This document shows, in pieces, positions 10,780 through 18,940 of a DNA stretch of 41,700 nucleotides (position 1 is its first letter; each line of letters begins with the position of its first letter). The notes beneath the pieces are model-generated. The model was not told where the DNA came from, did no database searches, and worked only from the letters and a program-made list of their open reading frames with translations. The translations under genes were made by a program, and so were the position numbers. The stretch covers positions 1 through 41,700 of the forward strand of contig JAISNP010000136.1 of NCBI GenBank assembly GCA_031276175.1. Reading direction: 5' to 3'. This stretch comes from Tannerella sp. GTDB taxonomy: Bacteria; Bacteroidota; Bacteroidia; Bacteroidales; Tannerellaceae.

Positions 10780-11925
10780 ATGTACGACTGCAAGCTATCC
10801 GTGATCATCGTGCCGCACGACGGCAATTTCCCGCCCGAACCGTGCCTTTATTCCCTCCGCGCCTCTGCCGGCGGACAGGACGCAGAGATTTTTTTTGCGC
10901 ACAACGACGCCCCGAACGACGCGCTCCGGGCGCTTTTTCCCGAAGTCGCCTTCGCCGGCCGGCCTCGCGGAGCGAGCGATGTACAATTCGTCAACCAAAT
11001 GATTGCCGGATGCAAAGGAGAATATATCCTGCTTCTACATCCCGACACGGTTATCGGCGAAGACTGCCTGCGCACGCTCTGTTTCTTCATGGACGAACAT
11101 TCAGGAGAGGTCGGCGCCGTCGGGGTGAAAATGCTGGACGGAAAAGGCGCCTTCCTGACGGAGAGCCGGAGCAAATTCCCTTCGCCGCAAACGCTTTTGC
11201 GCAAACTTTGCGGACGGGACAGGTCGGCGCACGATTCGGGAAGCGATGCCGCAAACGACCTCCCCGACAGGCCGAAGCGAGTCGACGCCATATCGGAAGC
11301 CTTTATCCTCTTCAACCGCGACGCGCTGAACAAAACAGGCCTGCCGGACGAAGCCTTCCCGCTCGAAGGCGCGTATCTCGACATCCTGTACCGACTTTCG
11401 GCTGCGGGATACGCGCAATTCTATTTCTGCGACGAACGCATCCTGCACCACGGCAGCAAGGCAGCGCGGCGCGGAGACGAAAATCATATCCGGGCGTTTT
11501 ACGATTCCCTGTCGCTGTTTTGCAGGAAATATTATCCCGAAGCAAAAGCAATACCTTTCCTTATTCGTGCGCGTAAACGCTATGCGCTGCTTTTCGAGAA
11601 AAAAAAGAAACGGAAAAAGATCGGGAAACGCCGTTTGCTGGTGTTTTGCAGAAAAGACGCTTTCTCCGAAATAAAAACGGTGGCCGGAAAAATACTTCCG
11701 GGCATATCGCATTTCGGGCTGTGGGATCCCGCCAAAGACCGCCCCGCGGGAGCAATCGCCGACCGCCGAATCAGGATGAAGGCCTACACGGACATGGCGT
11801 TCTGCTATCCCGACATTTCGTTCGACCAAATCTTGTTTGTAATGGAAAAAATGACGGACAAAAGCGTCGCCTTCCACATCTACCTGTCCGGAAACGGACA
11901 ATTCGTCCCGTATGAAACTGCTTGA
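10780..11925 (+). CDS. family 2 glycosyltransferase with C-terminal extension
   Basis: A GT-A fold starts at CKLSVIIV. The usual acidic nucleotide-sugar motif appears as HPDT (residues 87-90), with a substrate-side loop FPLEGAYLDILYRL further on. The first half (to about residue 250) is the catalytic domain. The rest, with a lysine-rich stretch near residue 266 (KKKKRKK) and a folded tail, is an extension of unknown role. The last 14 bases overlap the next gene. No signal peptide or membrane helix is seen, so it should act in the cytoplasm on a membrane-bound or soluble acceptor. The rfbCB neighbours make a rhamnose-containing glycan possible, but that is inference. Confidence 0.8.
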   Translation: MYDCKLSVIIVPHDGNFPPEPCLYSLRASAGGQDAEIFFAHNDAPNDALRALFPEVAFAGRPRGASDVQFVNQMIAGCKGEYILLLHPDTVIGEDCLRTLCFFMDEHSGEVGAVGVKMLDGKGAFLTESRSKFPSPQTLLRKLCGRDRSAHDSGSDAANDLPDRPKRVDAISEAFILFNRDALNKTGLPDEAFPLEGAYLDILYRLSAAGYAQFYFCDERILHHGSKAARRGDENHIRAFYDSLSLFCRKYYPEAKAIPFLIRARKRYALLFEKKKKRKKIGKRRLLVFCRKDAFSEIKTVAGKILPGISHFGLWDPAKDRPAGAIADRRIRMKAYTDMAFCYPDISFDQILFVMEKMTDKSVAFHIYLSGNGQFVPYETA

Positions 11926-12439
11926 AAACAAAAGAATCCGTCTGCGGGCGCCGGAAGCGGAAGACCTCGACGCCCTCTACCGATGGGAAAACGACGCCTC
12001 CTGCTGGAGCACCGGCAATACCTTCAGCCCCTACTCGCGATATACCCTGCGACGCTATATTGCCGAATCGGGAAACGACCTGTACGAACGCCGGCAACTG
12101 CGCCTGATGGTTGAACTGCGCGAATCGTCCGTCGCCGTCGGGTCGATCGAACTCTACGATTTCGACCCTCATCACCGCCGCGCGGAAACGGGCTTACTGC
12201 TGGACAGCGCATACCGGCGGCAAGGTATTGCAACCGAAGCCTTAACCCTGATGACGGATTACGCCTTTTCTCTCCTTAATTTACACCAGCTCTATGCGCG
12301 AATCCCCCTTTCCAACACGCCGTGCCTCCGCCTCTTCGAACGATGCGGATTCGAGCGGACGGGCGTCCTGAAAGAATGGCTGGCCACGTCCGACGGATAC
12401 GAGGACGTCGCCACCGTAAACCGGATTAACAGAGGATAG
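11912..12439 (+). CDS. GNAT-family N-acetyltransferase (RimJ/RimL-like)
   Basis: A 175-residue acetyl-CoA-dependent transferase of the RimJ/RimL/SpeG-like branch. The acetyl-CoA motif is RRQGIATEA at residues 102-110, preceded by the strand AETGLLLD. The end LATSDGYEDVATVNRI fits the closing strand of the fold. The ATG lies inside the end of the glycosyltransferase gene (14-base overlap), suggesting translational coupling. The substrate is not evident: a protein N-terminus, a polyamine or an amino sugar are all possible. It is the last gene of the long + strand run and is followed by the 21-bp tandem array. Confidence 0.85.
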   Translation: MKLLENKRIRLRAPEAEDLDALYRWENDASCWSTGNTFSPYSRYTLRRYIAESGNDLYERRQLRLMVELRESSVAVGSIELYDFDPHHRRAETGLLLDSAYRRQGIATEALTLMTDYAFSLLNLHQLYARIPLSNTPCLRLFERCGFERTGVLKEWLATSDGYEDVATVNRINRG

Positions 12440-12504
12440 CGGCGCGACGTCCCGACGAACCGCCTTCCAGCCCGTTCTATCCGCTATACCTGCAATTTTA
12501 TGCC

Positions 12505-12735
12505 GCTCGGAGCTAACTCCGAGTGATTCGGAGCTAACTCCGAACGATTCGTAGTTAACTCCGAGCGGTTCGTAGCTAACTCCGAGCGACTCGTAGTTAA
12601 CTCTGAGCGACTCGGAGTTAACTCCGAGCGACTCGTAGTTAACTCCGAGCGACTCGTAGCTAACTCCGAGCGATTCGTAGCTAACTCCGAATCACTCGGA
12701 GTTAACTCTGAGCGGTTCGGAGCTAACTCCGAGAG
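12505..12735. repeat. 21-bp quasi-palindromic tandem array (11 units)
   Basis: Eleven units of exactly 21 bp, with a partial twelfth after 12735. Each unit carries a near-perfect palindrome centred on GTTAAC or GCTAAC, in its best form CTCGGAGTTAACTCCGAG. Variation between units is mainly G/T and C/T changes in the arms. Read on the - strand the array encodes a seven-residue repeat of the type RSELTTS inside an open frame 12484-12858; on + several units contain stops. It sits between the end of the gltB run and the start of the copper locus. No spacer structure of a CRISPR kind is present. Confidence 0.95.
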
Positions 12736-12872
12736 GCTCCTGCTTAAGGCATCCGGAGTGGGTTTTATCTCCGAACCGCCCGCATCGGATCGGCAGAGCG
12801 TTTTTCCCGCTTTCCCCTCCGGTTTTGTTCGAATAATATTCCGATTTCCGAAGAACAAGAAAAAATAATCTT

Positions 12873-12880
12873 TACATTTG
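12873..12880 (+). promoter_or_regulatory. -7 box before the copper locus
   Basis: TACATTTG matches TAnnTTTG. The -33 position holds no clean TTTG. A start about five bases downstream gives a leader of some 24 nt to the ATG at 12909. The 21-bp array ends about 138 bases upstream. Confidence 0.5.
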
Positions 12881-12908
12881 CGCCGTGTAAAACGTTTTTA
12901 ATTGCCGT

Positions 12909-13334
12909 ATGAAAAAAATAATTGCCGTTTTCCTGCTGTTTGTATCGTTGCTTGCTTCCGGGCATGTGACGTGGGTTTTTCATTATTGCAGCGGGAGCTT
13001 GTGCAATGCCGGGTTGGCGGGTTATGTGGAAATACGCGAATGTGGCTGCGCAAAAACGCAGCGCGGGTTTCCGTCCGAAGGCCGCCCGGCGGTCGAAAAT
13101 ACACCCTGCTGCGCAAATATCTTCGTATCGCAGGACACGGACGACTGCTCCGCCGTCCGGCAGGAAACGATGCGCGAAACCACTCACACCGATTTACGCA
13201 CGGCGCCCTTCGCCGCAAGCGAGCTGCTCCGCCCCTGCGGAAGCCCGCTTTCACGACAACATGCTTTCCCTCCCGAAGGCCGGGCGAGAGACGGCGCCGC
13301 GCTGCGCCGACTGACCTGCGTCTATCGCATTTAG
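12909..13334 (+). CDS. HYC_CC_PP-family small cysteine-rich secreted protein
   Basis: A 141-residue protein with a signal peptide (KKIIAVFLLFVSLLASG) followed by the HYC motif (FHYC, Cys27), Cys32, Cys45, Cys47 and a CC pair at residues 67-68. The pattern matches the small HYC_CC_PP proteins that Bacteroidetes carry beside RND metal efflux genes; this family match is from memory. Six or more cysteines in the periplasm next to a copper pump suggest metal binding or sensing, which is inference. The C-terminal third is rich in R, P and A and shows no motif. The pump gene starts 143 bases downstream. Confidence 0.75.
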   Translation: MKKIIAVFLLFVSLLASGHVTWVFHYCSGSLCNAGLAGYVEIRECGCAKTQRGFPSEGRPAVENTPCCANIFVSQDTDDCSAVRQETMRETTHTDLRTAPFAASELLRPCGSPLSRQHAFPPEGRARDGAALRRLTCVYRI

Positions 13335-13477
13335 ACGCTCCGCCCCTGCCACGGATTGATTTCCGCGTAAACTCATCTTCCGCAAAACGCGCCTGCAAGG
13401 CCTCATCGCCGCAGGGAGACGGATTGCGCGAAGGCGTGATTTCCTTCATTATTATCTAACCGCTTAAATTACGCATT

Positions 13478-16400
13478 GTGCTGAATAAATTAGTCAAATA
13501 CTTACTCGAAAACAGGCTTTTCGCCATCCTGTTGCTTCTCGTTGTCCTGCTGTGGGGCGTCGCCGTGGCGCCGTTCGACTGGCACGGCGGACTGCTGCCG
13601 TCCGACCCCGTTCCGGTCGACGCGATCCCCGACATCGGCGAAAACCAGCAGATCGTCGCCACCGAATGGATGGGACGATCGCCCAAAGATATGCAGGAAC
13701 AGATTACTTATCCGCTCACCTCTTCGCTGCTCGGCATTCCGGGCGTGAAGACGATACGCAGCTCGTCCATGTTCGGCATGTCGTTTATCTACGTCATCTT
13801 CGACGACGGGGTGGAGTTTTACTGGAGCCGTTCGCGGATACTGGAGAAACTGAACTCACTGCCGCCGGGACTGCTGCCCGACGGCGTCCGTCCTGCGCTC
13901 GGCCCCGATGCGACGGCGCTCGGACAAGTGTTCTGGTATACCCTCGAAGGGCGTAATCCCGAAACCGGCAAGCCTTCGGGCGGATGGGGGCCGGAGGAAC
14001 TGCGCACCGTACAGGATTTTTACGTCAAGTATTCGCTTGCCACGGCCGGCGGCGTGGCGGAAGTAGCCTCCGTCGGCGGCTTTGTCAAGGAATATCAGGT
14101 AGAAATCAATCCCGACGCGATGCGGGCATACGGCGTATCCGTCATGGAGGTGATGAACGCCGTGCAGAAAAGCAACCTCGACATCGGCGCGGAAACCATC
14201 GAACTGAACAAGGTCGAATATCTGGTGCGCGGGCTGGGCTATATTAAGAGCCTCACCGACCTGGAGGAGGCCGTAGTGTCCGTGCGCGAAAACATTCCCG
14301 TGCGGATTAAAGACGTGGCGACGGTGAACTTCGGCCCTGCCGCGCGGCGCGGCGGACTGGATCGCGAAGGCGTGGAAGCCGTCGGAGGCGTAGTCGTTGC
14401 CCGATACGGTTCCAACCCGATGGAAGTAATCAATAATGTAAAGGAAAAGATAGAGGAACTGTCGGCCGGGCTGCCGCAAAAGACGCTGCCCGACGGCACG
14501 ACGTCGAAAGTGACGGTCGTACCCTTCTACGACCGTTCCGGCCTTATCCGCGAGACCATCGGCACGCTCGAAACGGCGCTGGCGCACGAGATACTGATTT
14601 GCATCATCGTCGTCATCGCGCTGGTCTTCAATCTGCGCGCCTCGGTCGTGATTTCATCCCTCCTGCCGGTTGCCGTGCTGTGCGCCTTCATCATCATGCG
14701 CTGCACGAATGTGGAGGCAAACATCGTAGCCCTCTCCGGCATCGCCATTGCCATCGGGGTGATGGTGGACGTGGGCGTGGTGATTGTGGAAAACATCGTC
14801 AAGCAGTTGGACGCCTGCGGGACGAAGCCGAAGGGGAAGGCGCTCGCCGCGCTCATTTACACAAGCGTCCGCGAAGTCTCCGGCGCGCTGACCACCGGGA
14901 TGCTGACCACCATCGTCAGCTTCCTGCCCGTCTTCGTCATGCAGGCGCAGGAGGGCAAACTGTTCCGCCCCCTGGCCTTCACCAAAACGTTTGCCCTCGT
15001 TTCGGCCTTCCTGCTCGGCATCGCCCTGCTGCCCACGATTGCCTACTACGTGTTTTCCCTCCGGATACCCAAGCCGCTGCGGAAGTGGAAAGTCCCGGGG
15101 CTTTCAAAAAGCGGACGCTCCCTGCTCACGCTCTCCGTGCTGGTCGCAGCCGTAGTCTACCTCACCTCCGAATGGTTACCCGTCGGCACGGGAGCCGGCT
15201 TTTTGCCGAACCTGCTTTTTGTCGTGTTCTCCGTAGGCATCATCCTCGCCCTCCTGTGGGCGCTGGTCGCTTTCTACGAACGCATCCTGCGCTGGTGCCT
15301 TGCAAACCGGTGGAAATTCATGACGATTCCCCTGCTCACGCTTGCGTTCGGGGCATGGATATGGCAGGGCATGGGCGAGGAGTTCATGCCGAGCCTCGAC
15401 GAGGGTTCGTTTCTGCTGATGCCCACAAGTATGCCGCATACCGGCATCGAGCAGAACCTGCAACTGATCGAAGCCGTGGACAAGCGCATCAGCGCCATCC
15501 CCGAAGTAGAAATAACCGTCGGCAAGTGGGGGCGCGTCAACTCCGCGCTCGACCCCGCGCCCGCGCAAATGTTTGAGAACACGATTATCTACCGCTCCGA
15601 ATACCTGTCGGACAAAAACGGCCGCCGGATGCGTTTCAAAACCAACCGGAAGGGCGAGTTTCTGCTGAAAGACGGAACCGCCTACAACCCCGCCGACGGT
15701 TTCCGGATGATTCCCGCCGACAGCCTGATCCCCGACCGGCGGGGCGAGTACTTCCGCCGCTGGCGACCGGAGATTAAATCTGCGGACGACATCTGGCGCG
15801 AGATTGTCCGCGTCTCGCAAATGCCCGGCCTCACCTCCGCGCCCAAGCTCCAGCCCATCGAAGCCCGGCTGGTGATGCTCTCCACCGGGATGCGCGCCCC
15901 GATGGGGCTGAAAGTGTCCGGCCCCGACCTCGAAAGCATCGAACAGGCCGGCAAGGCGCTCGAAACCGCCCTGAAGGCCGTCCCGGCCGTACTGCCCTCC
16001 ACCGTGTTCTACGACCGCGCCGTCGGTGCGCCCTACATCGAAATCAGGCTGAACCGGCAGCACATGGCGCGCTACGGCATTACCGTCGCCGACCTGCAGG
16101 AAGTCATCGAGGCCGCCGTGGGCGGGATGACGCTGACCACCACCGTCGAGGGGCGCGAACGCTTCGCCGTCCGCCTCCGCTATCCCCGCGAACTGCGCGA
16201 CAGCCCCGAAGCCCTGGCGCGCATCCTGATTCCCACCGCTACGGGAATACAAATCCCGCTGGGAGAAGTCGCCGACATCGAATACACCAAAGGCGCACAG
16301 ATGATTCAGAGCGAAAACACATTCCTTACCGGATACGTGATTTTCGACAAGCATCCCGGCAAGGCGGAAACGGACGTCGTGCGCGAAGCCGGACGGATGC

Positions 16401-17077
16401 TCGAAGAAAAAATCCGTGCGGGCGAACTGACGCTCCCCGCCGGCGTATCGTACCGGTTTGCCGGCAATTACGAACGGCAGCAACGCGCCGAGCAACGCCT
16501 CCTCCTCGTCATCCCGCTTTGCCTCCTCGCCATCCTGCTGATTCTCTACCTGCGGTTCAAAACCGTCACCGCTTCGCTGATCCACTTCTCCGGCGTCTTC
16601 GTAGCCTTTGCCGGCGGATTCATCCTGCTGTGGCTGTACGGGCAGCCGTGGTTCATGGACTTCTACGTCGGAGGCGAAAACGTGCGCGACCTGTTCGGTA
16701 TGCACCCCGTCAACCTGAGCATTGCCGTATGGGTAGGCTTCATCGCCCTGTTCGGCATCGCCACCGACGACGGCGTGCTGATGGGCGCCTACATCCACGA
16801 CCTGTTTGCCGAACGCCGTCCGCAAACGCGCGACGACATCCGCGAAACCGTCGTGCAGGCCGGCCTGAAGCGCGTACGCCCCGCCGCCATGACCACCGCC
16901 ACCACCCTCATAGCCCTCCTGCCCGTGCTCACCTCCGCCGGCAAGGGCGCAGACATCATGGTGCCGATGGCCATCCCCACTTTCGGAGGCATGTTAATTC
17001 AGTGCATGACCATGTTCGTCGTCCCCGTACTGCAATGCTGGTGGCGGGAAAGCGTCGTCAAAAAGAAAGGAGCATAA
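13478..17077 (+). CDS. cusA: CusA/CzcA-family heavy-metal RND efflux pump
   Basis: Inner-membrane proton-driven antiporter that expels metal ions, by family copper/silver or divalent cations. The first helix (ENRLFAILLLLVVLLWG) is followed by the HME-RND hallmark DAIPDIGENQQIV and EWMGRSPKD. The Asp-bearing TM4 segment reads GIAIAIGVMVDVGVV, and a second helix bundle starts near residue 1010. The 1199 residues are somewhat longer than average, with an insert in the second porter loop (around 710-760). The start is GTG. Methionine- and cysteine-rich partners around it favour copper/silver over zinc/cobalt, but sequence alone does not prove the substrate. Confidence 0.92.
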   Translation: MLNKLVKYLLENRLFAILLLLVVLLWGVAVAPFDWHGGLLPSDPVPVDAIPDIGENQQIVATEWMGRSPKDMQEQITYPLTSSLLGIPGVKTIRSSSMFGMSFIYVIFDDGVEFYWSRSRILEKLNSLPPGLLPDGVRPALGPDATALGQVFWYTLEGRNPETGKPSGGWGPEELRTVQDFYVKYSLATAGGVAEVASVGGFVKEYQVEINPDAMRAYGVSVMEVMNAVQKSNLDIGAETIELNKVEYLVRGLGYIKSLTDLEEAVVSVRENIPVRIKDVATVNFGPAARRGGLDREGVEAVGGVVVARYGSNPMEVINNVKEKIEELSAGLPQKTLPDGTTSKVTVVPFYDRSGLIRETIGTLETALAHEILICIIVVIALVFNLRASVVISSLLPVAVLCAFIIMRCTNVEANIVALSGIAIAIGVMVDVGVVIVENIVKQLDACGTKPKGKALAALIYTSVREVSGALTTGMLTTIVSFLPVFVMQAQEGKLFRPLAFTKTFALVSAFLLGIALLPTIAYYVFSLRIPKPLRKWKVPGLSKSGRSLLTLSVLVAAVVYLTSEWLPVGTGAGFLPNLLFVVFSVGIILALLWALVAFYERILRWCLANRWKFMTIPLLTLAFGAWIWQGMGEEFMPSLDEGSFLLMPTSMPHTGIEQNLQLIEAVDKRISAIPEVEITVGKWGRVNSALDPAPAQMFENTIIYRSEYLSDKNGRRMRFKTNRKGEFLLKDGTAYNPADGFRMIPADSLIPDRRGEYFRRWRPEIKSADDIWREIVRVSQMPGLTSAPKLQPIEARLVMLSTGMRAPMGLKVSGPDLESIEQAGKALETALKAVPAVLPSTVFYDRAVGAPYIEIRLNRQHMARYGITVADLQEVIEAAVGGMTLTTTVEGRERFAVRLRYPRELRDSPEALARILIPTATGIQIPLGEVADIEYTKGAQMIQSENTFLTGYVIFDKHPGKAETDVVREAGRMLEEKIRAGELTLPAGVSYRFAGNYERQQRAEQRLLLVIPLCLLAILLILYLRFKTVTASLIHFSGVFVAFAGGFILLWLYGQPWFMDFYVGGENVRDLFGMHPVNLSIAVWVGFIALFGIATDDGVLMGAYIHDLFAERRPQTRDDIRETVVQAGLKRVRPAAMTTATTLIALLPVLTSAGKGADIMVPMAIPTFGGMLIQCMTMFVVPVLQCWWRESVVKKKGA

Positions 17078-17241
17078 TCCCGCCATGCACGAATCCGCCT
17101 ATCTTTTAATCATGTGGGGAAATAAAATCCCGCCCGCAGGGACGAAAAAAATCTCGCCCCTGCCCAAAAACGCTAAAGCAGCGAAGGATTTTTCCTGCGG
17201 GGATAAAGTCTTTCCCTCCATAAAAAAATGTGCGGAGACCT

Positions 17242-17355
17242 CGTTGGGACGAGATTCTATCTCGTTCCGTCTATCCGTGAGATTCTATCTCACAACAAAT
17301 TATACGGATAGAATCCGCGGGGATAGAAGGGACGAGATAGAATCTCGCCCCAACG
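17242..17355. repeat. nested inverted repeat between pump and channel genes
   Basis: Arms of 27 bp (17242-17268 and 17329-17355) are complementary with two mismatches. Each arm is itself near-palindromic around GAGATTCTATCTC. A further copy of that 13-mer lies inside at 17279-17291, flanked by a second pair of arms (CTATCCGT/ACGGATAG). It lies in the 381-base gap (17078-17458) that interrupts the copper genes and contains no other gene. A preceding pair CCCGCAGGGA/TCCTGCGGGG near 17130-17200 may form another hairpin. Possible roles are a transcription attenuator or a palindromic dispersed repeat. Confidence 0.85.
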
Positions 17356-17458
17356 GGAGCGGAAACCGCCGGCGCGCGTGCGGCGCGACATTCCGCACCA
17401 TCACGTATTCAAATCGAAACAATATGGTATTTAAAGCACAATTATTAAACTCAAAAAC

Positions 17459-18928
17459 ATGAAACGTTATACATTATTCCTCCTGCTTGCCGGGCTTTGG
17501 CGGCTGTCGCTTACGACGGCGGCGGAGACCGATTCGCTGAATCATTACCTGCACATGGCGGCGGAGCACAATCCGGGCGTCAGAGCCGACTTTCTGGCTT
17601 ACCGGGCGGCGCTGCAAAGGTTGCCGCAGGCCGGGGCATATCAGGATCCGCAACTGGAGATGGGATTTTTTCTTCAGCCGATGGATATTGTCGACGGCCG
17701 GCAGGTGGCCGACATCCGGCTGATGCAGATGTTCCCGTGGTTCGGCACGCGGAAGGCCGCCCGCACGGAGGCGCAGCATATGGCGCAGATGGCCTTTGCA
17801 CAGTTTCGCGAAACGCGCGACCGGCTCTTCCTCGACGTGTCCGTGCAATGGTTTACGCTTTGCCGCCTGCAACGGCAGTTGGCGAACAGCCGTGAAAACC
17901 GGGAGTTGCTGCTGCGGCTGGAGGAACCGGCTTTGCAGCGGTTCGCTTCGCCCCCGGCATCCAAAGGCGCGGAACCGTCCGCCCGGCAATCCGCGCCGCC
18001 CCCCTCCCCCACCCTGCCGTCCGGCGCGGGCGGTATGGGCGGGATGAACATGAACGACGCGGCGTCGGCGGCCTCCGGCAGCACGCCGGCAACGATGGGC
18101 GGCATGAGCGGGATGGACGGCATGGGTGGGTCGGCGGCGGCGGGCATGGCCGACGTGTTGCGCCTGCGCATGGAAATAGTCGAGGCGGACAACCGTATAG
18201 AAAGCCTTCTGTCGGAGATACGGGCGGCCAAGGCTGCGTTTAACCTTATGCTGAACCGCCCGGTCGACAGCGAAATCCGCCTCCCCGATTTGCCGGAGCA
18301 AACGTCTTTCCTGCTCGACAGCGCGTCGGTGCGGATGCAGATGACCGCCCGTAACCCGATGCTGGAGATGGTCGCCGAGGAGGAACTGGCTTACAAGGCA
18401 AAGGCCGACATGGATCGCAGGATGAGCTACCCGATGTTCGGCATCGGCCTGCAATATATGCTTATCCGGAAAAAGGCGACCGCCGCGCCGGCAATGGACG
18501 ACGGGATGGGCGCGGACATGGGCGGCATGAACGGCAAGGACATGATTATGCCGATGCTGTCGGTCACTATCCCCATTTACCGCAGCAAGTATAACGCCCG
18601 GCAGCGCGAAAATGCGTTGCTGCAACAGGCCGGCAGAGAAAAATATCGCAATACGCAAAACATGCTCGAGGCCGAACTCGTCCGCCTCAATCATTTGCTG
18701 GACGACGCCGCGCGGAGGATTGCGCTCTACCGCAGGCAGACGGAGCTTGCGCAGGCTACATGCAATCTGGCCGTGCAGGAATTTGCGTCGGGAAGGGGCG
18801 ATCTGGCCGGCGTAATCCGTGTGCAGCGTCAGCTCCTCGATTACGCCCTGAAGGCATCGGAAGCCGTGGCCGACTATCACATCGCGGCAGCAAATATCCG
18901 GAAACTAATCTCGTCGCACGAAGAATAA
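17459..18928 (+). CDS. TolC/CusC-type outer membrane efflux protein, methionine-rich
   Basis: Outer-membrane channel partner of the RND pump. A signal peptide (KRYTLFLLLAGLWRLS) is followed by the two repeated helical/strand halves of the outer membrane efflux family; 489 residues. A methionine- and glycine-rich insert occupies about residues 193-230 (GGMGGMNMN, MGGMSGMDGMGG) and a second one about 345-372 (DDGMGADMGGMNGKD). Both insertions fall where the periplasmic helical barrel would be. Methionine clusters of this kind bind Cu(I)/Ag(I) in other proteins, so they support a copper role. The adaptor gene begins 12 bases after the stop. Confidence 0.9.
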   Translation: MKRYTLFLLLAGLWRLSLTTAAETDSLNHYLHMAAEHNPGVRADFLAYRAALQRLPQAGAYQDPQLEMGFFLQPMDIVDGRQVADIRLMQMFPWFGTRKAARTEAQHMAQMAFAQFRETRDRLFLDVSVQWFTLCRLQRQLANSRENRELLLRLEEPALQRFASPPASKGAEPSARQSAPPPSPTLPSGAGGMGGMNMNDAASAASGSTPATMGGMSGMDGMGGSAAAGMADVLRLRMEIVEADNRIESLLSEIRAAKAAFNLMLNRPVDSEIRLPDLPEQTSFLLDSASVRMQMTARNPMLEMVAEEELAYKAKADMDRRMSYPMFGIGLQYMLIRKKATAAPAMDDGMGADMGGMNGKDMIMPMLSVTIPIYRSKYNARQRENALLQQAGREKYRNTQNMLEAELVRLNHLLDDAARRIALYRRQTELAQATCNLAVQEFASGRGDLAGVIRVQRQLLDYALKASEAVADYHIAAANIRKLISSHEE

Positions 18929-18940
18929 AATTTTAATCCT

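Noticed and set aside
12505..12735. CRISPR array
   Set aside because: Units are contiguous 21-bp copies with no unique spacers, and no cas genes are present.
15176..16825. 549-codon open frame on the - strand
   Set aside because: Lies wholly antisense to the well-supported cusA gene; a GC-rich shadow frame without family resemblance.
17085..17462. 125-codon open frame on + between cusA and the channel gene
   Set aside because: Made largely of the nested inverted repeat; no motif.
17474..18880. 468-codon open frame on the - strand
   Set aside because: Antisense to the outer membrane channel gene; His/Arg-rich composition is the mirror of the Met/Gly-rich gene.
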